Assembly: GCA_037178675.1 (NCBI GenBank)
Contig: JAYMGJ010000031.1
Location: forward strand, 1-64,000
Length of the DNA stretch: 64,000 nt
Reading direction: 5' to 3'
DNA from: Scleroderma bovista
Lineage: Eukaryota; Basidiomycota; Agaricomycetes; Boletales; Sclerodermataceae
A program made the position numbers and the translations under genes. Shown here piece after piece: positions 32,110 to 43,329 of the stretch (position 1 is its first letter; each line of letters starts with the position of its first letter). A model generated the notes under the pieces. The model saw only the letters and a program-made list of their open reading frames with translations, was not told where the DNA came from and did not search any database.

Positions 32110-34389
32110 TTGACACCCAGTCGTCATATCTCCCATGAAGATGAAAAAGAAATATCTTACCAGAATCTTGCTAATGCAAGGGCTCATGTTCCAGACTACT
32201 CCTCCGAGCAGCAGCGCCAAGCAATGGTGGATGCCGGCTGTGACTGGTGCAATGGACAGAAGCCATATGCATGGCAGCTTGATGCTGCTGAGGCCTTTTC
32301 CCTAGGGTTGGACTGCACTGTGGTTGCCGGAACAGGTGCAGGGAAAACCCTACCATTCATATTGCCTTCCTTCATCAGTAATGAGAAAGTTACTGTAGTA
32401 ATATCACCCCTGAATGTGCTCGAAGAAGAACATGTGAGTATCTTATGGTTGCCCCTGAGATAATTCATATAATGCAGACCTGAAAGGCTGCGAGTTTCAC
32501 TTCTATGGGCATCAAGTCTGTAGCAGTGAATTCAGAGACTTACACAGACTCCTTGCACCAGGCATGTCCCATATGTATCCTTGAACTATACTAAACATCA
32601 TCCTATAGTCCCTTGAAAACTTCAAGTACAACATAATACTTACCTCACCAGAGATGGCACTCCATAACTCCCGCCTTAATGTGCTGTTGTTGTCATATGG
32701 AACACGCATACATGGGTATATTGTTGATGAGGGCCACATTATCACGCAGTTGGGTTCTGACTTTCGTTGTGCCTATGCTGAATTGGACAAGCTGTGTGTG
32801 ATGGTGCCATCTGATGTGCCATTTTATGTCATGTCAGCAACAATGCCCACAGAAGTCCTTCAAGAGGTACAATGTACACTGCATATAGATCCACACCGCT
32901 CCTTCCATCTCAACTTGGGGAATGACCACCCCAATGTCACACAGGAAATGCGAATCATTCGAAATGCAACAGATTTTTCAGCTCTAGATTTTATAGTAGA
33001 AGGCGCACAGACACCTGATGAGTTGCCTCGCACCTTAATTTTCGTCAACAAAATTGACAACACTCAGCTTGCATGGAAGAGATTGCAGGAAATTCTTCCT
33101 GTGCATCTGCAAAGCCAAGTCAGCTTCTTAAATTCCTGGCGAACACATCATGCCAGACAGCATGTCCTCAATTCGTATCGAGAAGGGCACACTAGGGTAA
33201 TGGTTGTTACAGAAATTGGTGGCATGGTCAGTGTCTTGACTTGAATGTGATGGCATGAGATGTAAAATACTGACCATTGATGAAGGGATTGGACATCCCT
33301 GATGTTGTGTTGTTAGTCCAATTTGGAGTACCATCATCATTGACCGTCTGGCTGCAACGTGCAGGTCGTGCAGGTCGATCACCTTCAATCCAAGCATGAG
33401 CAATTTTGCTTGTTGAGAGATCAGTGCTGATGCGCACAGGCAACAGAAACAAAGATCCAAGTAACAGCACAGATACAGAGATTAGTGAAAATGAGGGGGG
33501 GAAACAGGCTACCGCGTACCATAAAACAATAGAGCCAAGCCTATGACATTGGATTGAGACAAAGAGGTGTCGAAGGGATGTTGCAGACACATTTTTTGAT
33601 AATCCACTTGGTCGTTGATGTAAGTTGACAAGCAGTTTGTCCATGCCAACAAGTCTGATCTCCTTAGTGCTGACTGGTTCATGTTGTGACAACTGTGCTC
33701 TCATCATGAGACTATCACCTGACCCAAAGCCCACTCGAGTCTTACTGGAGCCATATGCTATGCTTTCCAGCCCAGCATCATCAACTATCTCCCTCTCAGA
33801 TTCTGACGCTGATGTGGAAATTGATATGCCATCCTCCACACTGAATGTCAACAATAAACGTGCCTTGGCTGCCCACACCACTGATATCAATGCACCATCC
33901 TCACAAACACTGACAACCACATGTAAACCATCCACTCATCGCACAAAGTCACACCTGCAGGGTGCCCACACTGCCCTGGCTAACTGGCGCATTCGTGCTA
34001 GGCAATGTGACTTTAAATTCTGCTCTTTCACTGCAGCTGCTATTATGCCAGATAGTATCCTCACCACCATTGCATCCCAGGCTCGCCTCAAGACTGTTGA
34101 TGATCTGCAAGAAACTGTTGGCATGTCGTGGGCACTGCTCGACAAATATGCAGATGAAGTTCTTTCAATCTTGCAGTGGGTGGATGATGAAGAACATGTT
34201 CGCAAAGAGGCAGTTCATCAAGCCAAATATGAAGCCTCTCAACTCAGAAAGCGTCAAAAAGAGGAGAAGCAACATATATCTGCCAAGCATTGTCAGAAGC
34301 GAGTGAAAAAGGAGAACATCCCTGGAATGCTTAGGTATGTACTTGATCGCACTTGCACACTTCTCCTGTGCCGACCATTTGACCTCTAG
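32110..34389 (+). pseudogene. RecQ-like helicase, copy 2 (diverged; stops)
   Basis: Same architecture as copy 1 on the opposite strand. Motif I reads AGTGAGKTLPF, Ia ISPLNVLEEEH, II IVDEGHIITQ (DEGH instead of DEAH) and III MSATMP. Motif V GGM|GLDIPDV spans a 59-bp intron (33227-33285) at the same place as in copy 1, and motif VI is QRAGRAGR. The C-terminal HRDC-like block (MPDSILTTIASQAR to DEVLSILQW, about 34045-34180) precedes a basic coiled segment. TGA codons after motif VI (about 33395) and near 33545 fall where copy 1 has Arg, so they are probable CGA to TGA changes. An intron also splits the region before motif II. It faces the DUF6589-like gene copy 2. Confidence 0.82.
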
Positions 34390-34734
34390 TTTCTGCATTG
34401 ACTCGCTGTCCACGATCCCCACTGCTCAAGCGAGCAGCTCCCCAGCCACTTTTTTCTCAACGTAAGTTGTTTCCTCAGTTACAGTTAACCCATTCTCGTG
34501 CTGAGAACACCCTTGTTTAACATCCAGCTTCGAAGTCACACCATCCAAATCACCATCAAAACTGTCTTCAGCTTCACCGCTGGTACCAATACATTATATT
34601 CCCCATACCTAGCTGCTAAACTCGATGCCTTAAGTTACCCTTATATCTGTCTTACTTAGCTACCAAGTTTCCATTGTCGCATGTTCCTGGTCTCGTTTAT
34701 ACCACCATTTGGACATACTATTCCCCAGCTGCAA

Positions 34735-37700
34735 TCAAATTAATCCATTTGACACGACATCAACCACTCTATCAGCTGCTGTCCGAACCCTCTGACCCTC
34801 TTGCAGTACATGGACAGCTGATGATGTATAGGACTGATCAAGGATGCCAAGGTCCCTCTCTTTTGAGGGTTCCGTGTGTGAAGTCCCATGATTGAGATAC
34901 TTGGCTTGTGCCTCAGCATGCTTCCGAATTGCTGTAAAGGTTGGGATGACAGGACTGACTTTTTTCATATTATCCCATGAAGCATTGGGGCCTTGAACTC
35001 GAAATGTGACCTTGCAGAGTTTTATGTTGTGCTCCTGGCCTTCGTCAATAGGCAAGTAATCATTATGTCTTCCTGTGAAGTTGATAAGCCAACAATGACG
35101 GCATACAAAATCTCTATCAAAATTCCCCAGTTAATGACAGTACTATGTAACAGACATTTGAGGCTCACCCAACTGCAGGTGGCCACTCGGCATGAAGACA
35201 CTGGAGCAACTCCAAGACTTCAATCATATATTTGAAATTTCCACCACCGGCAAACCGGAAGAGAAGATGTGGGAGGGTTTGCTCCATGACACCTACATCA
35301 CCTGTTTGAATGGCCTCATCAAGGTCTATGTAGCGCAGCGCATCGCACAACCACATTGCTGATTGGTGGAAGAGTTCATCCCAATTCTCTTCAGGCTGTA
35401 CATCAACATGCTCCACAGCATCACTGGAGGTGAGCCTCATAATAATTGACTCAGCAAGTTGGTATAGTTCAAGAGGAGTCTTTGTGTGAAGGTCGCTAAG
35501 ATTCTTGACCTGGGCAGCGACCTTCCAGCATGTGTGAAAATGCACTTCTGTGACATGATGTATGATAGCATGAAGATTTTGATGGAATGGGCCACAAGTT
35601 TGAATAGTCCCAAGGCCTTTGCATTTGAGAAGACTGCACGCATGCATCAGACCATGGCCCGAGTTACTGCCTAAATATTGCTTGTGTAGAGAGTTGGCAA
35701 ACACCATCAGTAGATGGAACCAGCCAAATATTGGCAGCATCCAATCAAGCCAGTCAAATGAGTTGAGGTCCTGTGCATGGGATCAGAAGAGTCCCCGCAA
35801 GCGGTTAACTGTGAGCTGATCACCAACCACTGCAATGATGTGTTCAAGTCCAGTTTTGAGCTGCTCCTCAGTGGAGTTTAGGCCAAGTTGCATGAGCCAC
35901 TCTGTAATGAGGTTGGAATTCCCCTTGTAGCTCGCCTCCTCCATGTGCACAGTCCCAAGCATGAATTGTTGTGTAATAAACTCGCGACCAGATGGAAGGC
36001 TATGTACAGGGGGCAGAGGCATGAGGATGGCATCGCTGTGACCAGCATAAGTGTTGAAATCAAATTCTGGACTCTGGAAAAGATACCACAGCACCTGATG
36101 GATGTCATGTGGCTGATGACTTGAAGCAGCACTTGTTTTGAGGTCAATGATGGTGGCTAGGGTGATTGGCTGTTGTCGGGCTGCGAGTCGATATTCTTGC
36201 AATGTCCGGTTGCATAAAGGTTGCTCAGGGGGGGCATTGGGTTGAAGGAAGACTGTAGCTGCCGTCCCAGAGTCAAAATGGCTTTGATTGTTGATCCGCT
36301 GAGAAAAAACTCGGAAGGGTATGTTGACATTGTCATATGCAATGACAAAGGGGAGTCGTTTGATCAGATCACAGGCAGTCTTCATTTCATTTGATGAGAT
36401 CTTTGCAATCACATGTGAAGACCACTGATGGCTCATGGTGATACACAGTGCAGCCAAAAAATCAAATGACTTTGCCAAAATGCTCTGTGAATGTAACAAT
36501 GTCATGATAAACTTTGCAAACCGATTGTTGTGGTGAGAGTGCGAAAATAATAATTGCATGATAATCGTGAGTATGACCTTCATGGAGCATCAGGCACAAG
36601 AAGTTTAGTTCAAGCAAACTTTGTGGACTCACAAGATTGGGTTTCTTTTCAGTGTTGTGCTCAGCTTGCTTGCTTGTCTGTGCGAGCCGTTTGAGGAGGG
36701 CCCAGAGATGGGGTGCACCTCCAAAGCTCGGTGTGCTTAACTTGAGGACCATGTCCTTAATGAACAGGCCAGTGAACCCCTCCATTGACAATTCTTCATT
36801 TGAGCACTGTGCAAAGCCTGCGAGGCCATCAAGTTCTTCTTCTGCCATTTCCATGGCACACGAGATTGCGAAACTCTCCATTGTTGTCCAGGCACCACAA
36901 GGTCATGGATCATGACTCAACTTAGGTCGGGGGGGTTTGCGCCAGCGGTGGAGAATTGATGGCAGTTCCTCACTGAACATCAGTGCAGTGTGCTGGTATT
37001 GTATTTTTGCATCCTGTATGCACGAGTCGTCACCCCAGCTGAGGAGATCAAGGAAGATCGGAAGGGCAAAAGTGGGTCATCGGACATGTACATTTGCCTG
37101 TAAAGGTGGGACTAGCCGACGCCGGCCGATGCTCGCAAGACTGGGCCAGGCCGATGTTTTCTATTATTGCAAATCTGGTACAGGCCTGAGGGACATTAAT
37201 CACTGCAAAACTGGGATGGGCTGATGTTTGATAAAAATTGCAGAACTGGGACTGGTGGGAGCATTGTAAAACTAGGTCAGGCCTGTTGAACAAAAAAATT
37301 GACAAGTGTTGCAAAGCTGGGACTGGCCGATGTTGTAGATACATTGCAAAACTGGGTCAGGCCTGTTGAGAAAAAAGTTGTCAATTACTGCAAAACTGGG
37401 TCAGGCTGACATGGCAGAATTGGGTCAGGCCTTTTGAGGAAAAAATTGTCAAGCATTGCAAAACTGGGTCAGGCTGACATTGTATATACATTGCAGAACT
37501 GGATCAGGCCTGTTGAGAAAAAAAGTTGTCAAGCATTGCAAAACTGGGCCAGGCTGACATTGCAGAACTGGGTCAGGCCTGTTGAGGAAAAAGTTGTCAA
37601 GCATTGCAAAACTGGGCCAGGCTGACATTGCAGAACTGGGTCAGGCCTGTTGAGGAAAAAGTTGTCAAGCATTGCAAAACTGGGCCAGGCTGACATTGCA

Positions 37701-40700
37701 GAACTGGGTCAGGCCTGTTGAGTTGTCAAACAAACTGGGTCAGGCCTGTTGAGCAAAAAAGTTGTCAACCATTGCAAAACTGGGTCAGACCCAAAATTGA
37801 TACACATTGCAGAATTAAATTACTGTGCTGACTACCAAAAATGTGGACCATTGATTAGGCAATATTGTGTACTGTTGGTGTGATAGTGTTGACTACCAAA
37901 GATGTGCAGCTTGGATTATCTAATGTTGTGTTCTATTGGTGTGGTAGTGCTGATTACCAAAAATGCGGACTATTGATTAGCCAATGTTGTGTAGTGTTGT
38001 TGTTGTAGTGTACTACCAAAAATGTGTAGTATTGATTACCTAATGTTGGGTACTCTTGGTGTGGTAGTGCTGATTACCAAAAATGCGGACTATTGATTGG
38101 CCAATGTTGTGTAGTGTTGTTGTTGTAGTGTACTACCAAAAATGTGTAGTATTGATTATCTAATGCTTATACTCAGCTGTTCCTGACATGCTTAGAGGCA
38201 CAAATCATTCAAGGTTTGAAAAATGCGGAAATGTGCTACATCATATCAGTACTGCAGGTGCAAAGCTGCAGTGTATATGGACAGTAACAACATGTTCTTG
38301 GTTCAAATGATTTGTGCCTCTAAGCATGTCAGGAACAGCTGAGTATAAGCATTATGTGATATTAGTAGGCTGTTGGTAGCATTTCTAGGTCAGTAGATGT
38401 TATGTGTTGTGTGATATGTAATGTTTTTGCATATCTCCGCATTTTGTGGGGTATTTTCCCACGCCTTCTGTATGTTATTGTGCCCTTCCCTCCCCCACAT
38501 CAAGCGGTATTGACTTGAGTAAATTGTATCCACTACTGTATGGTATCCCCCAGCTTTTGAGATAGTCATATTGTGCATACCTGATCTGGAGGATCATACA
38601 GCACCTATTGTTATGAAAGTGCTGTTTTCTATGCTGCTCCTCTTGGAGTGGTCAGCTGCTCACTAGATTGTATTGGGACTTTGGTATAGCATAGTAATAC
38701 TACTGGAGACCATCCAGTAGCCACCATACCTCCTAGTAATTGCCTGCCATGGTGATATGTTTGCAAAGGAAAAACATAAAACATTGCACCAGGACATGGA
38801 TCCCATGCTGTGGACTGTAAATATGTTGTAGGTACATATATCCCCTGTATGGGGATGCATTCTTTAAGTTGATATGTTGAATGTATCAAAAATGCGAACA
38901 TTTTTGGTGTTTTTAAGCCTGCACTACTCTCTGGGGATACAGAGCCCCTTGCACATTTAGATGAGGGTCCAATGGTGATCCTATAGGGTAATATGGGATA
39001 CAGAATCATTTTTACAGTACATTTGGACCAGGGATGAAGCACAGAAGGGGAAGAAAAGTACCAGAACAAAGGTGGGAATATTTGAAGTCAACTATTGACC
39101 AAATATGGTAATGTTTTGGGAGTAGTGGCGCTTGGAGAGCTTATGTAATCAAGTGTTGACACTACTGAATTTAGTTAATGAAAACTACACAATGTTGGTA
39201 ATCAACTCCAATACACAAACACTACACTACATTTCCTAATCAATAGTCCGCATTTTTGGTAATCAACACTAAACAATAATGGCTAATCAGAAGTCCGCAC
39301 TTTTGGTAATCAACACTACACAACATTGGGTAATCAACACTACAGATTTTGGGTAGTGCACTACAACAATACTACACAATAATGGCTAATCAACAGTCCG
39401 CATTTTTGGTAATGAACACTATCACATCAACACTACACAACATTAGGTAATCAGTACTACACATTTTTGGTAGTACACTACCACACATTAGGTAATCAAT
39501 ACTACACATTTTTGGTAGTACACCACATGATATTGGTTGATCAATAGTCCGCATTTTTGGTAATCAGCACTACCACACCAAGAGTACCCAACATTAGGTA
39601 ATCAATACTACACATTTTTGGTAGTACACTACAACAACAACACTACACAACATTGGCTAATCAATAGTCCGCATTTTTGGTAATCAGCACTACCACACCA
39701 ATAGAACACAACATTAGATAATCCAAGCTGCACATCTTTGGTAGTCAACACTATCACACCAACAGTACACAATATTGCCTAATCAATGGTCCACATTTTT
39801 GGTAGTCAGCACAGTAATTTAATTCTGCAATGTGTATCAATTTTGGGTCTGACCCAGTTTTGCAATGGTTGACAACTTTTTTGACAACTTTGTTTCTCAA
39901 CAGGCCTGACCCAGTTGTGCAATGCTTGACAATGTCAGCCTGACCCAGTTTTGCAATGCTTGACAACTATTTCCTCAACAGGCCTGACCCAGTTCTGCAA
40001 TGTCAGCCTGGCCCAGTTTTGCAATGCTTGACAACTTTTTTTCTCAACAGGCCTGATCCAGTTCTGCAATGTATATACAATGTCAGCCTGACCCAGTTTT
40101 GCAATGCTTGACAATTTTTTCCTCAAAAGGCCTGACCCAATTCTGCCATGTCAGCCTGACCCAGTTTTGCAGTAATTGACAACTTTTTTCTCAACAGGCC
40201 TGACCCAGTTTTGCAATGTATCTACAACATTGGCCAGTCCCAGCTTTGCAACACTTGTCAATTTTTTTGTTCAACAGGCCTGACCTAGTTTTACAATGCT
40301 CCCACCAGTCCCAGTTCTGCAATTTTTATCAAACATCAGCCCATCCCAGTTTTGCAGTGATTAATGTCCCTCAGGCCTGTACCAGATTTGCAATAATAGA
40401 AAACATCGGCCTGGCCCAGTCTTGCGAGCATCGGCCGGCGTCGGCTAGTCCCACCTTTACAGGCAAATGTACATGTCCGATGACCCACTTTTGCGAGGGT
40501 TTGTGACTGAACTACCTGGCTGGATTGGGCATCGTGGACACTCGTCATCTGAAGGGGGATCAAAATCATCATCAGATTGGATTGCATCACAAAGGGGTAC
40601 AGAGGTAGATGCAAAAACATCAATGTCGTTGTCAAGAGCCATGTCCGCACTTGTGTGTGCGGTACGAGGCATGATAGAATGAGTGTATTCATAAGCATAT

Positions 40701-40777
40701 TTCATAAGCATTGAGGCTGTTGGTGTGACCGATGCTAGTGTCATGCTACTAAAGTCGCCAGACGTTCTAGGAAGCAC
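34735..40777 (-). pseudogene. DUF6589-like protein gene, copy 2 (split by a foldback element)
   Basis: Minus-strand homologue of the gene at 2755-10946. The acidic N-terminal exon (40777 to about 40515) is separated by a 3.4-kb foldback element from the rest (37064 to 34735). Readable blocks are LLSWGDDSC, YDNVNIPFRVFSQR, GDQLTVNRL, GWFHLLMVFANSLHKQYLG, HCWLINF and QEHNIK. A 55-bp intron at 36578-36632 matches the position of the copy 1 intron that received Copia-1. TGA codons at the complement of 36903-36905 and 35783-35785 break it. Sequence equivalent to about 20 residues of copy 1 is missing at the foldback junction. Convergent with helicase copy 2. Exon borders are approximate. Confidence 0.7.
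37066..40514. mobile_element. Foldback element A (3.4 kb, asymmetric inverted repeat)
   Basis: Left arm 37066 to about 38160 is the reverse complement of the right end (about 39780-40514). Both consist of tandem GTTGTCAAGCATTGCAAAAC and TGGGTCAGGC units. The centre (about 38161-39100) contains the same hairpin core and inner sequence as element B. The left arm lacks the 120-bp repeat array and the inner unique block, so A is a deletion derivative. Its left terminus lacks about the last 20 bp of the TIR, while the right terminus is complete (GACTGAACTA then CCTGGC). It lies in DUF6589-like copy 2, with target sequence missing. Confidence 0.85.
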
Positions 40778-41070
40778 TACATGCCCAGATGAATCCGGTT
40801 TCCTAGAATGGCTGGGTGTCGAGACTAGAGTTCAAGAGGCCTCTTGCTGCCACAGCAAGCCTATCAACAAGATCACATTCCAAAAACAAATAGTCATGTG
40901 TTCAAGTTGGGACCTGAAAAGGACAGTAAATGACAGTAAGCAGATTCTCAAGCGTGATCTGCTTTCCATACTTACTACTGAATTCTCAATCCACCAACGA
41001 GCACCTTGACTTGTTACCATAACCATCTGGATATTTTCGCACAGGAAAAACTAGAGGTCTGGTAGTAAAG
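40778..41070. other. Junction between DUF6589-like copy 2 and the LINE
   Basis: About 290 bp holding the upstream region of the DUF6589-like gene on the minus strand and the presumed 5' end of the LINE. No target duplication or promoter motif stands out. Confidence 0.35.
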
Positions 41071-43290
41071 ATGGAGTGCAATATTAGTCTCACGAGTCAT
41101 AACGAACGCAACGTTAAATGCCTTCGCACTGAGGGCCCCAACCCCCCTCACCACAAAGACCCACCAACTCCCTCTAGCCCCAATGATGGATGCAGATCCC
41201 CTACCATGCCAGTGGCAGTGCCCCACCCACCCAATGCTGATACGCCCTTGGATGTAGACCAGGAAATGGAAGAGCAGACCGAAATCAGTACATTCAAGCC
41301 CAGCTGGGCAGATAACAATGAGGATGCCTTCCCACCCCAAACCTCTAAGAATGGTGAATCTCACACGCAAGCAGAATGCCTCGCAACCCTACACAAGACC
41401 CTCGAGAGTGCCATTGTCAAGTCTGGGTCTACTCCGGTAGGGGGTCCGGTCAAGTCCGGACGAAAGCGGACGGAGGAGGAGGGCAGAGGCTGGACAAGGG
41501 GTTAGTCCGGCCGGAGTTGAGACCGATTGGATTCAACGACAAGGGGATCGAGCGTTGATCCCTTGCATAGGTTCCGGTCAAGAGGATGACGGAGGCGGAG
41601 ACGGAGACAAGCAAGAACAGGAGTAGTGACTATAGTTGATTTCAGACTGAGGTCTACAAGGTAAACTAGAGGGTACTTATACTAAGTAGAAACTAGGGTT
41701 GAGTACATACGGTGACAAGTAAACAACCTAATAGCAGACAAGGGATGACCGGAGTTGGGACTAGGTCAGGTCCGGTGAAAATAAAGTCAGGTCCGGGTAA
41801 AATAAATCAGGTCCAGTGAAAATGCTACAAGGTATAGGATATATCGAGTTCACGGAGAACTCACGTCAAGACAGGGTAAATGGGCAAGTGTGGTAAGGAT
41901 TGGATGTGGGCTAGACCAAGGGTCGTAGTTAGCGGAGGTGTATCTGCGCGACCGTGACCGGAGTAACTGAGAGCGACCAGAGTTAGGCTATAGGGCTGCG
42001 ATGCGACCGGAGTAACCAGATGAGATCCGGAGTTGGACATGGTCGTAACAGACATGGACACCCTGGACAAGCTATCCATCCACACAGTAATCCCGGAGCG
42101 CACAACCAACCTTGTACAGGAACTATACCGCCACACAAAGACAACAATGTCTGGTGAACAGGAACCATCCAATGACATCCTTTCTGCAATCAGGAAGCTG
42201 GCCAAGGATGTAGAGGACCTCAAATGTGCTGCCCCTAACCCCCTCCCCCCACCCCCCGCTCAAAACCCAACCAGGCCCAAGAATGTCTTTGCAACTGGCC
42301 CTACCATCCGCCCTACCCAGAAGACCCCGAAACCAGCGCGTCCCCCAATACAAATCAACAACCCTTGGCAACGACACCACCCTGCATGCCTTGTACTACA
42401 GATCCCCCCCACAGTAGATTATAATGATTTCCTAATGGGTATAAAGGCTATAGAGGCAGCTAATGTTGCACTAGCACAGCACACCAAGGCCACTGTCATC
42501 ACAGTCAAATGGAACGACAAGGGCAATTGCATCGCAATCTCCCACCCTGACTATACCACCACGGATCTGGTTCCATTTGGCAACATCATCACAACTGTCA
42601 TTACTGGCCAAAATGACATTGAGTGCTCCGCTACCCCGGACCAAAAATGGCATGACGTAATACTAAACGGAGTAGACACAGGTAGAACGGATATTGACAA
42701 GGACATTGAACTAACCCAGTTTCAGGGACGCCACCCAGAGGAGATACTCAAGGAACTACAGACCAACAACCCATCCCTAGCCATGACGACCATCACGGAG
42801 GCAAGATGGCTAACATGCCCCGAAAATCTATGGGGAAAAAACTCACTCCTCAGTAATACTGACAGTTTCGTCACAGGAAGACGTTGACATCCTCCTATGC
42901 TACGTACAGAGAGTGGTCATGTATGGCAGGCTTGCCTCGTTTACCTGCTATCAAGACACAAAACCCATTAAACAATGCACAAACTGCTGGTCCTATGGCC
43001 ACCTCAAGTGTAATAAAGAACCCAAGTGCAGGTCCTGTGCCAGCAAACATACGGAGACCGACCACACCTGTCTGGAATGCCCCACATCCGAGGACAACCA
43101 TGAAAACTGCACCCACCTGCCTACAAAGTGTGCCAACTGCAAGGGGCCCCACCCTGCTGACGACACAAAATGCCCTTCAAGAATGGCTGTCACTGGCACT
43201 ACCCGCACCCCACCCAAAGGTGGCCACCTACTCCACAACAACCCCTCCTCTAATAACACCCGCAACACCCCCAACGCAACCTCCATATGA
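41071..43290 (+). pseudogene. LINE ORF1 (CCHC nucleic-acid-binding protein), split by a solo LTR
   Basis: The frame runs from 41071 to 41414, is interrupted by a solo LTR and resumes in phase at 42056. Removing the LTR and one 5-bp target copy restores continuity. The protein is Pro/Thr-rich, then has a conserved central part, and shifts frame near 42885-42913. The C-terminal part carries a run of zinc knuckles (CTNCWSYGH, CRSCASKH, CLECP, CANCKGPH; 42985-43170), as in ORF1 of APE-type LINEs. It should bind the element RNA. At least one frameshift disables it. Confidence 0.8.
41415..42050. mobile_element. Solo LTR inside LINE ORF1, 636 bp
   Basis: It starts TGTCAAGTCTGGG and ends GGACATGGTCGTAACA. 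Flanks GCCAT (41410-41414) and GACAT (42051-42055) form a target duplication with one mismatch. It is more similar to 13734-14374 than to 31054-31684. Confidence 0.9.
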
Positions 43291-43329
43291 TGGGACAACA
43301 TACCAAACCCATCAAGATACTACAACTCA

